Source: Akkermansia sp. (GTDB lineage: Bacteria > Verrucomicrobiota > Verrucomicrobiia > Verrucomicrobiales > Akkermansiaceae). From it: 16,177 nucleotides of DNA. The translations under genes and the position numbers were made by a program. The DNA is taken from NCBI GenBank assembly GCA_017628435.1, contig JAGBZE010000211.1, positions 1-16,177 on the forward strand. The letters run 5' to 3'. Positions 9,901 through 15,748 of this stretch are shown here, piece after piece. The notes below the pieces were generated by a model. The model was not told the DNA's origin. It did not search any database and worked only from the letters and a program-made list of their open reading frames with translations. The stretch's first letter is position 1, and every line of letters begins with the position of its first letter.

Positions 9901-12900
9901 GTTTTGTCTCCGATTTTCAGGTATACAGTATTACCCTCATAATAGTATTCTGCGTAATAGGCATTGTTACCGGCATCGGCAACATAAATGCTTGTGTCGG
10001 AGGAAAGGCCGGTGACATTCTCCACTCCAGAGAACAAGGCTATATTCTTCCCCTGCTGCAGTCCCTGCACGTTGGTCAGCGTCAGAGAACTGCTGAGGTT
10101 CAGGGTATCATTGTTCCCCGTCAGATTAAACAGAGCTTTATCTGTGGTATATATGCTGTTGCCGGCAAAATTCAGATAAGACATACCGGACACCGCAGCA
10201 GATGAGTTGATGTTCACCGAAGCCCCAGCTATATCGACCAGGGTTATCGGCGCCGCGCTCATATCCACCGCTCCGCTTCCTGTTTTCCACGTTGCACTGC
10301 CGTAGAACACAGCCGAATGCAGCGTAATCGCAGCACTGGTTGTCAGTGTCGTGCCGGCACCCAGGGTCAGAGCATCGATACCGGTATTCGCACCGGTAAG
10401 GCGGGCAGATGTTCCGGAGCCGGTCAGCATCGCGGCCCCTAGTGCCACATCGTAGCTCGAGGTGAGGCTGGCTCCATTGGACAGGGTTATCGCATCAATG
10501 TCAGCATTGCCGTTCACGGTCATGGCAGCACCATCCAGCGTGGCCGTTCCCAGCGTCAAAGCGCCGGTAGTCATGCTGGTGCCACGGCTCATGCTCAGAG
10601 AGTTCATGGAGGTCTTCTCACCTGTCAGGTTAAGAGTACCACCCTGCACCGCCACGGCATCCAGATTGACCAGGCCGGTAAAGCTCTGCGTGTTGCTGCC
10701 TACCTTGGTCAGACTGAGCTTACCCTCGCCCATACGCACCATGTTGGTAGCAGAGGATGTCTTTTCCGTAGAAACCACTACCGAGGAATCACCGCCATCG
10801 GGATTGGGCCCATAGGTATTGATGACAGTTTCCTTGTAGCTGGCGGCACCGCCAGTGTAGAAATTGCCACTGCCGACCTTACCCGCAAAGATATATTCAT
10901 CCGCACCATCTGCCCCCACGGTCAGCGTGGGTGAAGTACGCAGCGAGCCTTGCGGCACATCCGACACCAGTGAAGAATCCTCCGAGCCGACAAGCCCGGC
11001 AATGGTAGCATCTCCCATCACCCCAAGCACCAGTTCCCCGGCTTTACCCCTCGTCCCTGTAGCCGGGTCTGTTTCCGCTTCATTCCTCAGGTCGATGACC
11101 GTATCCTTCCAGCGGGTGTCACCCTTAGTGGCAATATTCACATTACCTATATTGAGCTGCACAATACCGCCATGCGTATTAGCCAGGCTCACGGTGCTAC
11201 CCTTTTCCAACCACTTGGCAGATGTATCAGTAAAGGTAAAGGTACTGGCTGTGCCGTAATTCCAGGTAGAGGTGTATCTCAAAGTATCACCAGCAGCCGC
11301 GCTGCCGACCATTTCCTCTACAGTATTGGTGTTGCCGATTTCATGGTGGGCCACCAGCTTCAGCTCACCCGCGCCGCTCAGGCGACCATCCAGGTACCAG
11401 TTGCCCCAATGTCCGATTTCACCATGCAATGAACCAGCATAGGTACCGGCTTCCACCAGATTGATTCTACCGCCGAAATGACGGTGAGCCGCGTAATCTG
11501 CTCCCTGTTCTGTCTCTGCAAAGTAGACATGACCGCCGCCATTAAGGTTAATCTGGGAGAACTGGAGCAAGTCTTCACTCTCATCTTTGCCGGTCCACCC
11601 GCCGGGCTGAGAATAAGAGGCGGCATAGAAAGCCTTGTGTGGCATAGCCGGGTCAGATGCATCCTGGTACATCTCCAGATACAGCAGCGAACCATTTACC
11701 ACCGTGAAGGGATCACTACCGACCGTATGATTTTCCTTCATTGAGATGGTAACATAGCCATCAGCCACTCCCAGGTATGCATGGTAGGTCTCACCTCCGC
11801 TCTGCACCATCACAGAGTTGTGCACCAGCTTGCCATCGGTATCAAAGACCAAGCCAGAACCGGATTGGATCTGGGCGAATTTGATGACAGTAGATGAATC
11901 AAAAGTAAAGCCCAGGTTCGTGAGGGTCACACCGCGGCTGAAATCAAGCGCCACGCCATCCAGCTTGAAAATGGGAGTTTCACAGTTGGTCCACCCCGCA
12001 GCTGCAAAGGAAATGGTGCCCGGCAGGGTGAGAATGGCGCTCGAAGTACTCGAAAGCGTAACACCACCGCTGGCATTCTCAATATTCAGGGAGCCATGCA
12101 AGGTGTTACTCGCGCCTTCCAGCTGCCACTTAGCGCCGCCGTGCACATGGGCTTCAGATATCAGGTTGCTGCTGTTACCGGTCACCAGCACGCCATCGCT
12201 GCGGAGTCGCAGTATATCCGCTTCCAAATCACCTTTGACTGTAAGCTTGGAAGGTTTGCCACTGTCATTGCCGATTTCCACATTCAGCTTGTGGTTGGTG
12301 TTATCCTGCAAATGCCCAGTCGTCAGCGAACCACCGCCATACACACTGACAGTCTGCGCCGTTGTCAGGCCTGTGATATTTACAGAGCCGCCATTCACAG
12401 AGAGTTTATCCTGAACCTTCAAATTGGCACCCTGGAGACTTCCTCCGTCTCTCACGCTCACATCATCTGCCACGGTAATGTCTCTGCCAACCTTCACCTG
12501 GCTGCCAGCACCGCTCACCAGCAATTCATCCGTTGAAGCATATGTTTCGGTGATATTCAGATTTCCGCCGACATTCAGAACACCTCCGGTGACGGCTTGC
12601 GCAGTGGCGGCCTGCAATGAATTATTGAAACTCAACGTTCCACCTTCTACCCTCACCACATTGAACGCCCGGTTACCGGTGGCATCTGCTCCCATCACCT
12701 GCTCATTGCCGTATATCTTGGTCAGATTCAGCGGAGCGGCAGATGCATAGGATGCCGTATTGGAAGAATAGTAGGAACCATGAAAGGTTCCATTGTACTC
12801 ATGCCGTTTCCCGGAGCTGTCACCCAGGGTCAGAGTATAGGAATAATCACCGGAGTTGCTGGTGACGGTAGACGCAGCCGTGCCACCGTCCAGGCCCAGC

Positions 12901-14705
12901 AACTGGGTATTGCCCAGAATATTCAACACCGTGCCGGAAGCCGTTCCGGTACGATTATAAGCAGACGCCGTTCCCGGGGTCAGGTCCACATAGGCATTCT
13001 GCCAATGCGCCCCGCTGATATTCAACTGCACGCGGGAATCACAGGAACCAGCCATGAAAATACCACCGTAGAACCCCGAATCGGCGGAGGTATATCCATT
13101 GGCAGCAGAAGGGGTGCCGGAAAACTCGTAAATCGTTGTTTCGCCGGAAACATCGCCCATGAACGTAATGCTGCCCTGCCCCTGCAATTTGCTGAACCGA
13201 TGCAGACCGGATGCCGCCAGCGCGCGAACCGAGCCCTTGCTCCAGTCCTGCGTTTCCGCATGCATATAAGCCGTGCTTCCATCCTTGTTATTGACCACCA
13301 GAGACAGGGTATCCATCCCGTTGCGTTCCAGGTAAAGGTGGCTGCCTGAAGCCAGTGCAATATATGATGTAGCGCCGAACTGCCAGATGTTATTGATCGT
13401 TGTTCCACCAGTCCACAACTCACTGGAAGGATTCCAGGTCAGAGCGCCATACAGGGATGACGGGTTCCAGCCCAGGTGAAGTGTAGCGATTTGATTGGCA
13501 CCAACCTTAAGCATGGCCCCATTGACCAGACCGGACACGTAATTATTCAAATCATTAGCAGGCACAACAGCTCTCACAACCGGTGCGGGAGCCGCCTGAG
13601 AATTACCCACGGCCCTCATCATCAGGCGGGGGGCAGGAGCCGTGAGGGAATCAGTCTCAAGCTCCTCATCCTTTTTCTTTTCCTCATCATCCTCGTCCTC
13701 TTTCTCCGGCTGGGGCGCGGCCTCTGCCAGGAAATTCTCCAGTGCTCCGGCGCTGGTGTTCATGCCGGCGGTGAAATCCGGCTGCAGGGTGGCAGTCGGC
13801 GACTGGGGGGCTGCGACGAGAGTCTGCGTCTGGGGCGAAGCCACATGACCACTGGCAACCGTGGTACCGACTTTCTGCGGAGCCTGTCTGTATATGGCGC
13901 GGCCTCCGCCCATGCCCATGCCCCAGGGAGCATGGTAGCCCACCAGGCTATGCTGCATAATGCGGCCGCGGTGGGTCTTGAACAAAGCATCTCGATAAGC
14001 GGCCATGCTATCCTGCCCATGGTGCAGAGCCTCGGTGAAACGGAGCATGAGCTCATCATTCACACCGGCAACGGCATCAAATCTTCCATAGCCGGACTGG
14101 CGCAGATTGCGAGCCAGCATTTCCAGCAAGCGGCGTCCCTCTGCGCTTTCAAGGCGGTCATCGTCCTCCAGCAGAGCCTCGAGCAGCCACTGGCGATCTT
14201 CTTCGCTGAGCGCCATATCCTCATTTTCCGAAGCCAGGCGCAGAAGCATGTCCTCCAGCCGGCTGCTGCCCTCGCCACCCCGTGCATTCAACCAGTGGCG
14301 GCTGAACACGCGGGTCCAGGCCTGTGCATAGGCGGTGGCCAGCGGCAGCGATTCATCCTCCTCACGCATCTGGCGAGCCAGAGCAACAGCCTCGCGCCGC
14401 AAGGCAGCCTGGCGCTCCAGCCGCGCCTGCATGATAACGGGAGAGTTCCGCAGAGCACCCAGCTGCTCCTCGGCATACACCTCCTCGAATTTCTCGCCCT
14501 TTTCACCCGTCACACGAATGACACGCGGAGCATTCTCCTGTTGCTCCTCCGCCATGACCCACCAATAATCCAGCATGCGCATTTCCTGAGCCTCGGCCAC
14601 ACCAATGCCCATGCTGACGGCGGCCACAAAATAGCGCAGCCATCCGCGATGAACAGGTTGCGGTTGAACATGAAACTTGACGTCAGTTATGCGAGCTAAA
14701 CTCAT
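3954..14705 (-). CDS. Giant (3,583-residue) beta-solenoid surface protein with PEP-CTERM tail
   Basis: Probably an exported adhesin or surface-matrix protein; no enzyme motif was recognised. Order of parts: signal peptide 1-39 with a long n-region, cleavage after AEA before QEM; an alpha-helical, Glu/Arg/Leu-rich domain about 41-255; a Gly/Met patch (GMGMGGG) near 261; a Pro/Ala/Gln linker about 270-400 containing a charged block EKEDEDDEEKKKDEELE near 335-350; then about 3,150 residues rich in Gly, Thr, Ser, Asn and Val, with the periodicity of a right-handed beta-solenoid; PEP-CTERM tail 3558-3583. Strand repeats of the autotransporter-associated type occur near 1326, 1746 and 2573, with weaker ones near 2122 and 2944. 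Unlike classical autotransporters it has no C-terminal beta-barrel, so export would be by Sec with exosortase-type processing (inferred; no exosortase is in view). The frame is uninterrupted over 10.7 kb, which argues for function. The ATG at 14705 lacks a clear ribosome site, but later starts would cut the signal peptide. Its own promoter lies in the AT-rich region upstream. Confidence 0.9.
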   Translation of the reverse strand: MSLARITDVKFHVQPQPVHRGWLRYFVAAVSMGIGVAEAQEMRMLDYWWVMAEEQQENAPRVIRVTGEKGEKFEEVYAEEQLGALRNSPVIMQARLERQAALRREAVALARQMREEDESLPLATAYAQAWTRVFSRHWLNARGGEGSSRLEDMLLRLASENEDMALSEEDRQWLLEALLEDDDRLESAEGRRLLEMLARNLRQSGYGRFDAVAGVNDELMLRFTEALHHGQDSMAAYRDALFKTHRGRIMQHSLVGYHAPWGMGMGGGRAIYRQAPQKVGTTVASGHVASPQTQTLVAAPQSPTATLQPDFTAGMNTSAGALENFLAEAAPQPEKEDEDDEEKKKDEELETDSLTAPAPRLMMRAVGNSQAAPAPVVRAVVPANDLNNYVSGLVNGAMLKVGANQIATLHLGWNPSSLYGALTWNPSSELWTGGTTINNIWQFGATSYIALASGSHLYLERNGMDTLSLVVNNKDGSTAYMHAETQDWSKGSVRALAASGLHRFSKLQGQGSITFMGDVSGETTIYEFSGTPSAANGYTSADSGFYGGIFMAGSCDSRVQLNISGAHWQNAYVDLTPGTASAYNRTGTASGTVLNILGNTQLLGLDGGTAASTVTSNSGDYSYTLTLGDSSGKRHEYNGTFHGSYYSSNTASYASAAPLNLTKIYGNEQVMGADATGNRAFNVVRVEGGTLSFNNSLQAATAQAVTGGVLNVGGNLNITETYASTDELLVSGAGSQVKVGRDITVADDVSVRDGGSLQGANLKVQDKLSVNGGSVNITGLTTAQTVSVYGGGSLTTGHLQDNTNHKLNVEIGNDSGKPSKLTVKGDLEADILRLRSDGVLVTGNSSNLISEAHVHGGAKWQLEGASNTLHGSLNIENASGGVTLSSTSSAILTLPGTISFAAAGWTNCETPIFKLDGVALDFSRGVTLTNLGFTFDSSTVIKFAQIQSGSGLVFDTDGKLVHNSVMVQSGGETYHAYLGVADGYVTISMKENHTVGSDPFTVVNGSLLYLEMYQDASDPAMPHKAFYAASYSQPGGWTGKDESEDLLQFSQINLNGGGHVYFAETEQGADYAAHRHFGGRINLVEAGTYAGSLHGEIGHWGNWYLDGRLSGAGELKLVAHHEIGNTNTVEEMVGSAAAGDTLRYTSTWNYGTASTFTFTDTSAKWLEKGSTVSLANTHGGIVQLNIGNVNIATKGDTRWKDTVIDLRNEAETDPATGTRGKAGELVLGVMGDATIAGLVGSEDSSLVSDVPQGSLRTSPTLTVGADGADEYIFAGKVGSGNFYTGGAASYKETVINTYGPNPDGGDSSVVVSTEKTSSATNMVRMGEGKLSLTKVGSNTQSFTGLVNLDAVAVQGGTLNLTGEKTSMNSLSMSRGTSMTTGALTLGTATLDGAAMTVNGNADIDAITLSNGASLTSSYDVALGAAMLTGSGTSARLTGANTGIDALTLGAGTTLTTSAAITLHSAVFYGSATWKTGSGAVDMSAAPITLVDIAGASVNINSSAAVSGMSYLNFAGNSIYTTDKALFNLTGNNDTLNLSSSLTLTNVQGLQQGKNIALFSGVENVTGLSSDTSIYVADAGNNAYYAEYYYEGNTVYLKIGDKTTAGILTSPDVGYIWSGEPVGHTIYGDDYQGLRMGNVWRADGSAENTGWHEQRAAYSVSPGVYVNGNTVTFRDTDVHGVNETNREVYIYGKVAPGKIYVNAQNDAALMGMGDAELRYGYALTGHVDSPNAGIIDFVDEDGNLTRTSITKTGDAVLILNTANDFSGGIEVKDGSLYLSRPNASGTGVITLYTDCTWTDYWDNDGGSNNFTAVQRTGAELMVNYEHVYDEVSAYRNPVVQNTVILKTGSGENADKPLATISYARAAYESANVDDDFHNVPRHWRNLSITGGLYGAGSDLLLRGYTSCWDGGHDQCYISAFTINNSQLDKTLVNESELTAFTGTVKLANTVNTSRLSNDNISARTAGGVQLTLSDDTFAKGKIDLTREQGAYENVSGRTGNRQSYTNILVVNGNVEVGALSGQFLNNAWNYSWNYNDKDFDRSFGAISQADERWRLRVVTGSETTLRLGLEDGENYIYSGAMGYAQSYTQPQQSHIYFGNGMEVPGDENYYRESFLNAGSFSYAKESLSLVKSASSSQYIHSALLNNVSVYKGTLGFNNLDLRGNLNLVAGSTLKLGVTSEAGWNGSSNTVNKTATVGYKGAAKTLTVITPDYELVGDVQSPITKLASARVEGNVTLDSGSALTFISSLLPDKLSVDQLTSSVSSSEITPLLDVQGILTLNANQIINLSFDNVTFNLNEKYYIAGADQIKVGAQGASAFGTQTVTLGYGYFGTLYTVYADGSSLGSEVALAQNGGIDKSGAGGREYLVMQVTGDPRHTWSGNISYIQKDEASSSNSPAPYVWFGTSHEDKVASLATGVFDYRWKENSAFINGAVVLFGNLYQPAGWTETDRMTSAATVKVDLTKKWAGTLVQNTAEGKAAKEKQEVYFHLDSYSVQEFTGDSAYQAVKVQGEVAPFIVMINPSYEDAVTREQLQDDTNYYFYTTYDKNGNPLGCIRNATQDELATAGFDQSWFTMLHKTGTGTTIMALDNRYTGGSILQGGTVLLQDGSIEHRGMMVMQHVNALGYVYDATTQGRAGEWQNGVYKLHESTITLMNGAALLADFDDADFAGNYHEEHNLSLGKAMATTTINNKVEVNVYADPNNENYDTLIDGRLLNSADKKLIIRELVGEADTVLQLTGVSFAGDDASRQEAARRAIKEYAAKDDSGQYIMVDGKYQARGGGDLELDRFYYGVFKVLDPGEFYGTVTMCGHVWGAQTHGAGKVQLDIMSTNKSDPGADWTNATVDLSVKDGTERTVLALDVMSNGEFCQLNSITGTIERDAKGNYLGSSSVLNMSRHNAATLELTGSRSGKYEGVLGYGDFQVAVNYGGYTENQQGTTQHHYGAIGEGSLNLLKHGDSTVQEVRRAWLNSVEVEGGKFVVNEALVAHDIKSGEGTRVIVGAAAPNTLYALAVGKGGTLAMNSTFAEEGEKTDAWKDLKAGVDGVAYVRLEDGATLSAREDWYTIKPIDFLTGASVTVNTHNFAIDPYITATNDVFGKYNHSHIIQLLGSMSGMDVKLTFNNRLTNPDAKDAYVSTTVDSPYIGYAAINDFNFLRGTENTLTVDSMTVLQVLKNNSGVEGDVDVLVEGRNATLQIVDRVVSYNDAGTGSTSDSMQQYINHLVLGRNLEVDTTTDPLHRVNNGQLFLGGVEVKTLAPTGEDLLQTVDTADMQVVISSRHNKVYDELKGMSYAAAVQAEPALAEKAYGRVEHLHVDMRGTTASIGGADGHRAELANVHVDMAHTNINHKIHHATLQNSLVHLMEDCTVNLAETVLLKADSAVRGVEVDYNALTVSPTTWSDAMKAVQTGPLAADGAGSAQIETEVRTSVNTTVELTFAANHGVYEVGNSRILVLQANQLLGVDVSGNGLTLQLTADSDRFLDWGYNAHAQYVAVQIGGGSGQFLYEDDNVQWNSRYKDMIDSQFVLLGADGEQRKGVWVTANDVYNNTGRVDPVSTHLLYFEVPEPTTATLSLAALVALCARRRRKSE
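3957..4034 (-). other. PEP-CTERM sorting signal (residues 3558-3583)
   Basis: The last 26 residues read VPEPTTATLSLAALVALCA and then RRRRKSE. This has the three parts of the family: the VPEP motif, a short hydrophobic span and an Arg-rich end. In known systems an exosortase cleaves near the PEP motif and releases or anchors the protein outside. The hydrophobic span is short (about 13 residues). Confidence 0.9.
6888..6989 (-). repeat. Autotransporter-associated strand repeat (residues about 2573-2606)
   Basis: The segment KTGTGTTIMALDNRYTGG followed by SILQGGTVLLQDG fits the well-known pattern of K-x-G-x-G-x-L-x-L...N-x-Y-T-G-G-x-x-x-x-G-G-T-L-x-L. It is the best copy of this repeat in the giant protein. 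Confidence 0.75.
9361..9467 (-). repeat. Autotransporter-associated strand repeat (residues about 1747-1782)
   Basis: ITKTGDAVLILNTANDFSGG followed by IEVKDGSLYLSRPN matches the same pattern, with FSGG replacing YTGG and KDGSLYL replacing GGTLxL. It lies about 830 residues before the next good copy. Confidence 0.65.
10260..10610 (-). repeat. Three tandem ~39-residue repeats in the giant protein (residues about 1366-1482)
   Basis: Three consecutive units begin NSLSMSRGTSMTTGALTLG, DAITLSNGASLTSSYDVALG and DALTLGAGTTLTTSAAITLH. Each is about 38-40 residues, with the pattern (D/N)(A/S)(I/L)(T/S)(L/M)..G(A/T)(S/T)(L/M)T(T/S)...(L)G.A.L.G. This is visible internal duplication, with two or so solenoid coils per unit; divergence at the DNA level is high. 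Confidence 0.6.
10621..10730 (-). repeat. Autotransporter-associated strand repeat (residues about 1326-1362)
   Basis: GEGKLSLTKVGSNTQSFTGL followed by VNLDAVAVQGGTLNLTG keeps the leading GxLxLxKxG, the FTG turn and the closing GGTLNLTG of the family. It directly precedes the tandem 39-residue units. Confidence 0.65.
12038..12648 (-). repeat. Run of ~18-25-residue beta-solenoid coils (residues about 687-890)
   Basis: Successive coils can be aligned on a Val-x-Gly-Gly core: RVEGGTLSFNNS, SVRDGGSLQGANLKV, SVNGGSVNITGL, SVYGGGSLTTGHL, then a longer coil around NVEIGNDSGKPSKLTV, followed by HVHGGAKWQLEGA. One strand plus turn recurs roughly every 18-25 residues, as expected for a right-handed beta-helix. 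Confidence 0.55.
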
Positions 14706-14737
14706 GTGAAAAAAATCTGGTTTCAGCGAGCGCGGTA

Positions 14738-14765
14738 ATTTTACTCTCTATTTTTTATTTTGCAA
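14738..14765 (-). promoter_or_regulatory. Probable promoter of the giant gene
   Basis: Minus strand: TTGCAA (14765-14760, 4/6), a 16-base AT-rich spacer, TAAAAT (14743-14738, 5/6). The start site would fall near 14731 with a leader of about 25 bases that includes a run of seven T (14715-14709). The A/T runs in spacer and leader are the notable part. Confidence 0.5.
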
Positions 14766-14811
14766 GGGTAATTTGTATACTTGCAACACACCCAACCACC
14801 TCCCCCGAATA

Positions 14812-14853
14812 ACAATATATAGACACCAACAATACAACAACACAATATATTGT
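14812..14853. repeat. Palindrome plus direct repeat, possible operator
   Basis: ACAATATATTGT (14842-14853) is a perfect 12-bp palindrome. Its first nine bases, ACAATATAT, occur again at 14812-14820, exactly 30 bp away, about three turns of the helix. The position is about 50-90 bp upstream of the -35 box of the giant gene, a plausible place for a regulator. AT-richness makes chance likelier. Confidence 0.4.
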
Positions 14854-14988
14854 TATATCAAAGCAACACAAGACAAAACAAAATCACCTCATATAACCCT
14901 GACAGAAAATCATTTACAAGCCTCACACAATAATAGGCTCTGAACATGTCAAAATTCCCCGGTAATGCAAGCACATTTTTGCATGACT

Positions 14989-15012
14989 TGCCATACTACA
15001 TGCCATACTACA
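14989..15012 (+). repeat. Tandem 12-bp repeat
   Basis: TGCCATACTACA occurs twice head to tail (14989-15000 and 15001-15012). It is followed by a degenerate third copy beginning TGCCGATACTG at 15013. It sits 50-80 bp upstream of the hydrolase start. Period 12 is close to one helical turn, so it could be a regulator site or simply slippage. Confidence 0.75.
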
Positions 15013-15063
15013 TGCCGATACTGCCTCATTTTCGGCTCGCCAAAAGGGAGAAAGGCATATAAA

Positions 15064-15075
15064 ATGCGCGCGTGA
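15064..15075 (+). CDS. Possible 3-codon leader mini-ORF (M-R-A-stop)
   Basis: ATG CGC GCG TGA. The ribosome-site-like AAAGG (15051-15055) is eight bases before this ATG, ideal spacing, but 16 bases before the GTG start of the hydrolase gene. The TGA overlaps that GTG as GTGA, the arrangement seen in translational coupling. This may be a start-stop leader that feeds ribosomes to the GTG, or a coincidence. Confidence 0.25.
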   Translation: MRA

Positions 15076-15698
15076 GCAGAAAAATACAGGTCTATACCGG
15101 TGGTTCCGTGGGGTGCAATGGCTACCTCATCCAGGGTAATGATGGCTATGTGGCAGTGGATGCCCCGCTGGGCATGGCAGACTGGGTATGCCACCAGTTG
15201 CCTGCGGATGCAAAGCTCACCCACCTCCTGCTCACCCACCAGCACTTTGACCACGTGGAAGGAGCCGCCGAGCTGCAGCGCCGGACCGGCTGCACCATTC
15301 ACGCCGTGGCACCGTACAGCAAAGCCCTCACCCTGGAAGAAGCCGTGGGTGCATGGGGACTTCCGCCGGTGGAGCCATACACGGTGGATGACGTGCTGGG
15401 CACCGCCCCGCGCAAGACCAACTGGGCCGGCATGGAATGGCAGGTACTCCCCATTGCAGGCCACGCTACCGATGGCGCCGCCTACTACCTGGCAGAGGAA
15501 GATGAAGTCTTTGTGGGCGATATCCTCTTTGCCGGCAGCGTGGGGCGCACTGATTTCCCCGGCGGCAGCATGAGCACCCTGGTGCGCGGCATTCGCGAGC
15601 ACCTCATGCCCCTGCCCCCGCACACCACCGTGAACAGCGGTCACGGCCCGGCCTCCTCCATCGGCGAGGAGCAGCTCAATAACCCCTACATCTGCTGA
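15072..15698 (+). CDS. YcbL/glyoxalase-II-type metallo-beta-lactamase-fold hydrolase
   Basis: A two-metal hydrolase of the MBL fold, most like the YcbL branch of hydroxyacylglutathione hydrolases, probably cytosolic. The exact thioester substrate is not known. Its 208 residues match the branch. All seven expected metal ligands are present: the THxHxDH block with His56, His58, Asp60 and His61 (THQHFDH), His131 in AGHATDG, Asp150 in VGDILFAGSVGRTDFPGG and His191 in SGHGPASSIGEE. The ending NPYI is also typical. The usual PGHTPGS is here AGHATDG and the usual YPGHGP is NSGHGP, so it is a divergent member. The start is GTG at 15072: a TAA at 15060 closes the frame upstream, and the N-terminus KIQVYTGGSVGCNGYLI aligns with the family only from here. 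Its best ribosome site is spaced for a mini-ORF instead. The helicase follows within 8-50 bases on the same strand, so they are probably co-transcribed. Confidence 0.88.
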   Translation: MSRKIQVYTGGSVGCNGYLIQGNDGYVAVDAPLGMADWVCHQLPADAKLTHLLLTHQHFDHVEGAAELQRRTGCTIHAVAPYSKALTLEEAVGAWGLPPVEPYTVDDVLGTAPRKTNWAGMEWQVLPIAGHATDGAAYYLAEEDEVFVGDILFAGSVGRTDFPGGSMSTLVRGIREHLMPLPPHTTVNSGHGPASSIGEEQLNNPYIC

Positions 15699-15748
15699 CC
15701 CGCAAGATGGACGACACTTTTACACAACAAACGACAACAGAAACGAAG

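Larger units (their letters stand above)
14706..15071. other. AT-rich divergent intergenic region
   Basis: 366 bases between the giant gene (leftward) and the hydrolase gene (rightward). The part from about 14740 to 14940 is far richer in A and T than any coding part of the window. It holds the probable promoter of the giant gene, a T7 run in its leader, a palindrome with a 30-bp-spaced partner half, a 12-bp tandem repeat, and the ribosome site before the hydrolase. I see no gene of credible size, no RNA gene and no convincing terminator in it, and could not place a promoter for the rightward gene. Confidence 0.7.

Noticed and set aside
14919..14939. Inverted repeat AGCCT...AGGCT as a terminator in the intergenic region
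   Set aside because: Only five base pairs with an 11-base loop and no T run; both flanking genes point away from it.
14965..14984. ATGCAA...TTGCAT inverted repeat as operator
   Set aside because: Six-base arms with an eight-base gap are expected by chance in such AT-rich sequence; no second copy was found.
14949..15644. Minus-strand open frame of 231 codons opposite the hydrolase gene
   Set aside because: The plus-strand frame has all seven metal ligands of the MBL fold; the antisense product shows no recognisable motif.
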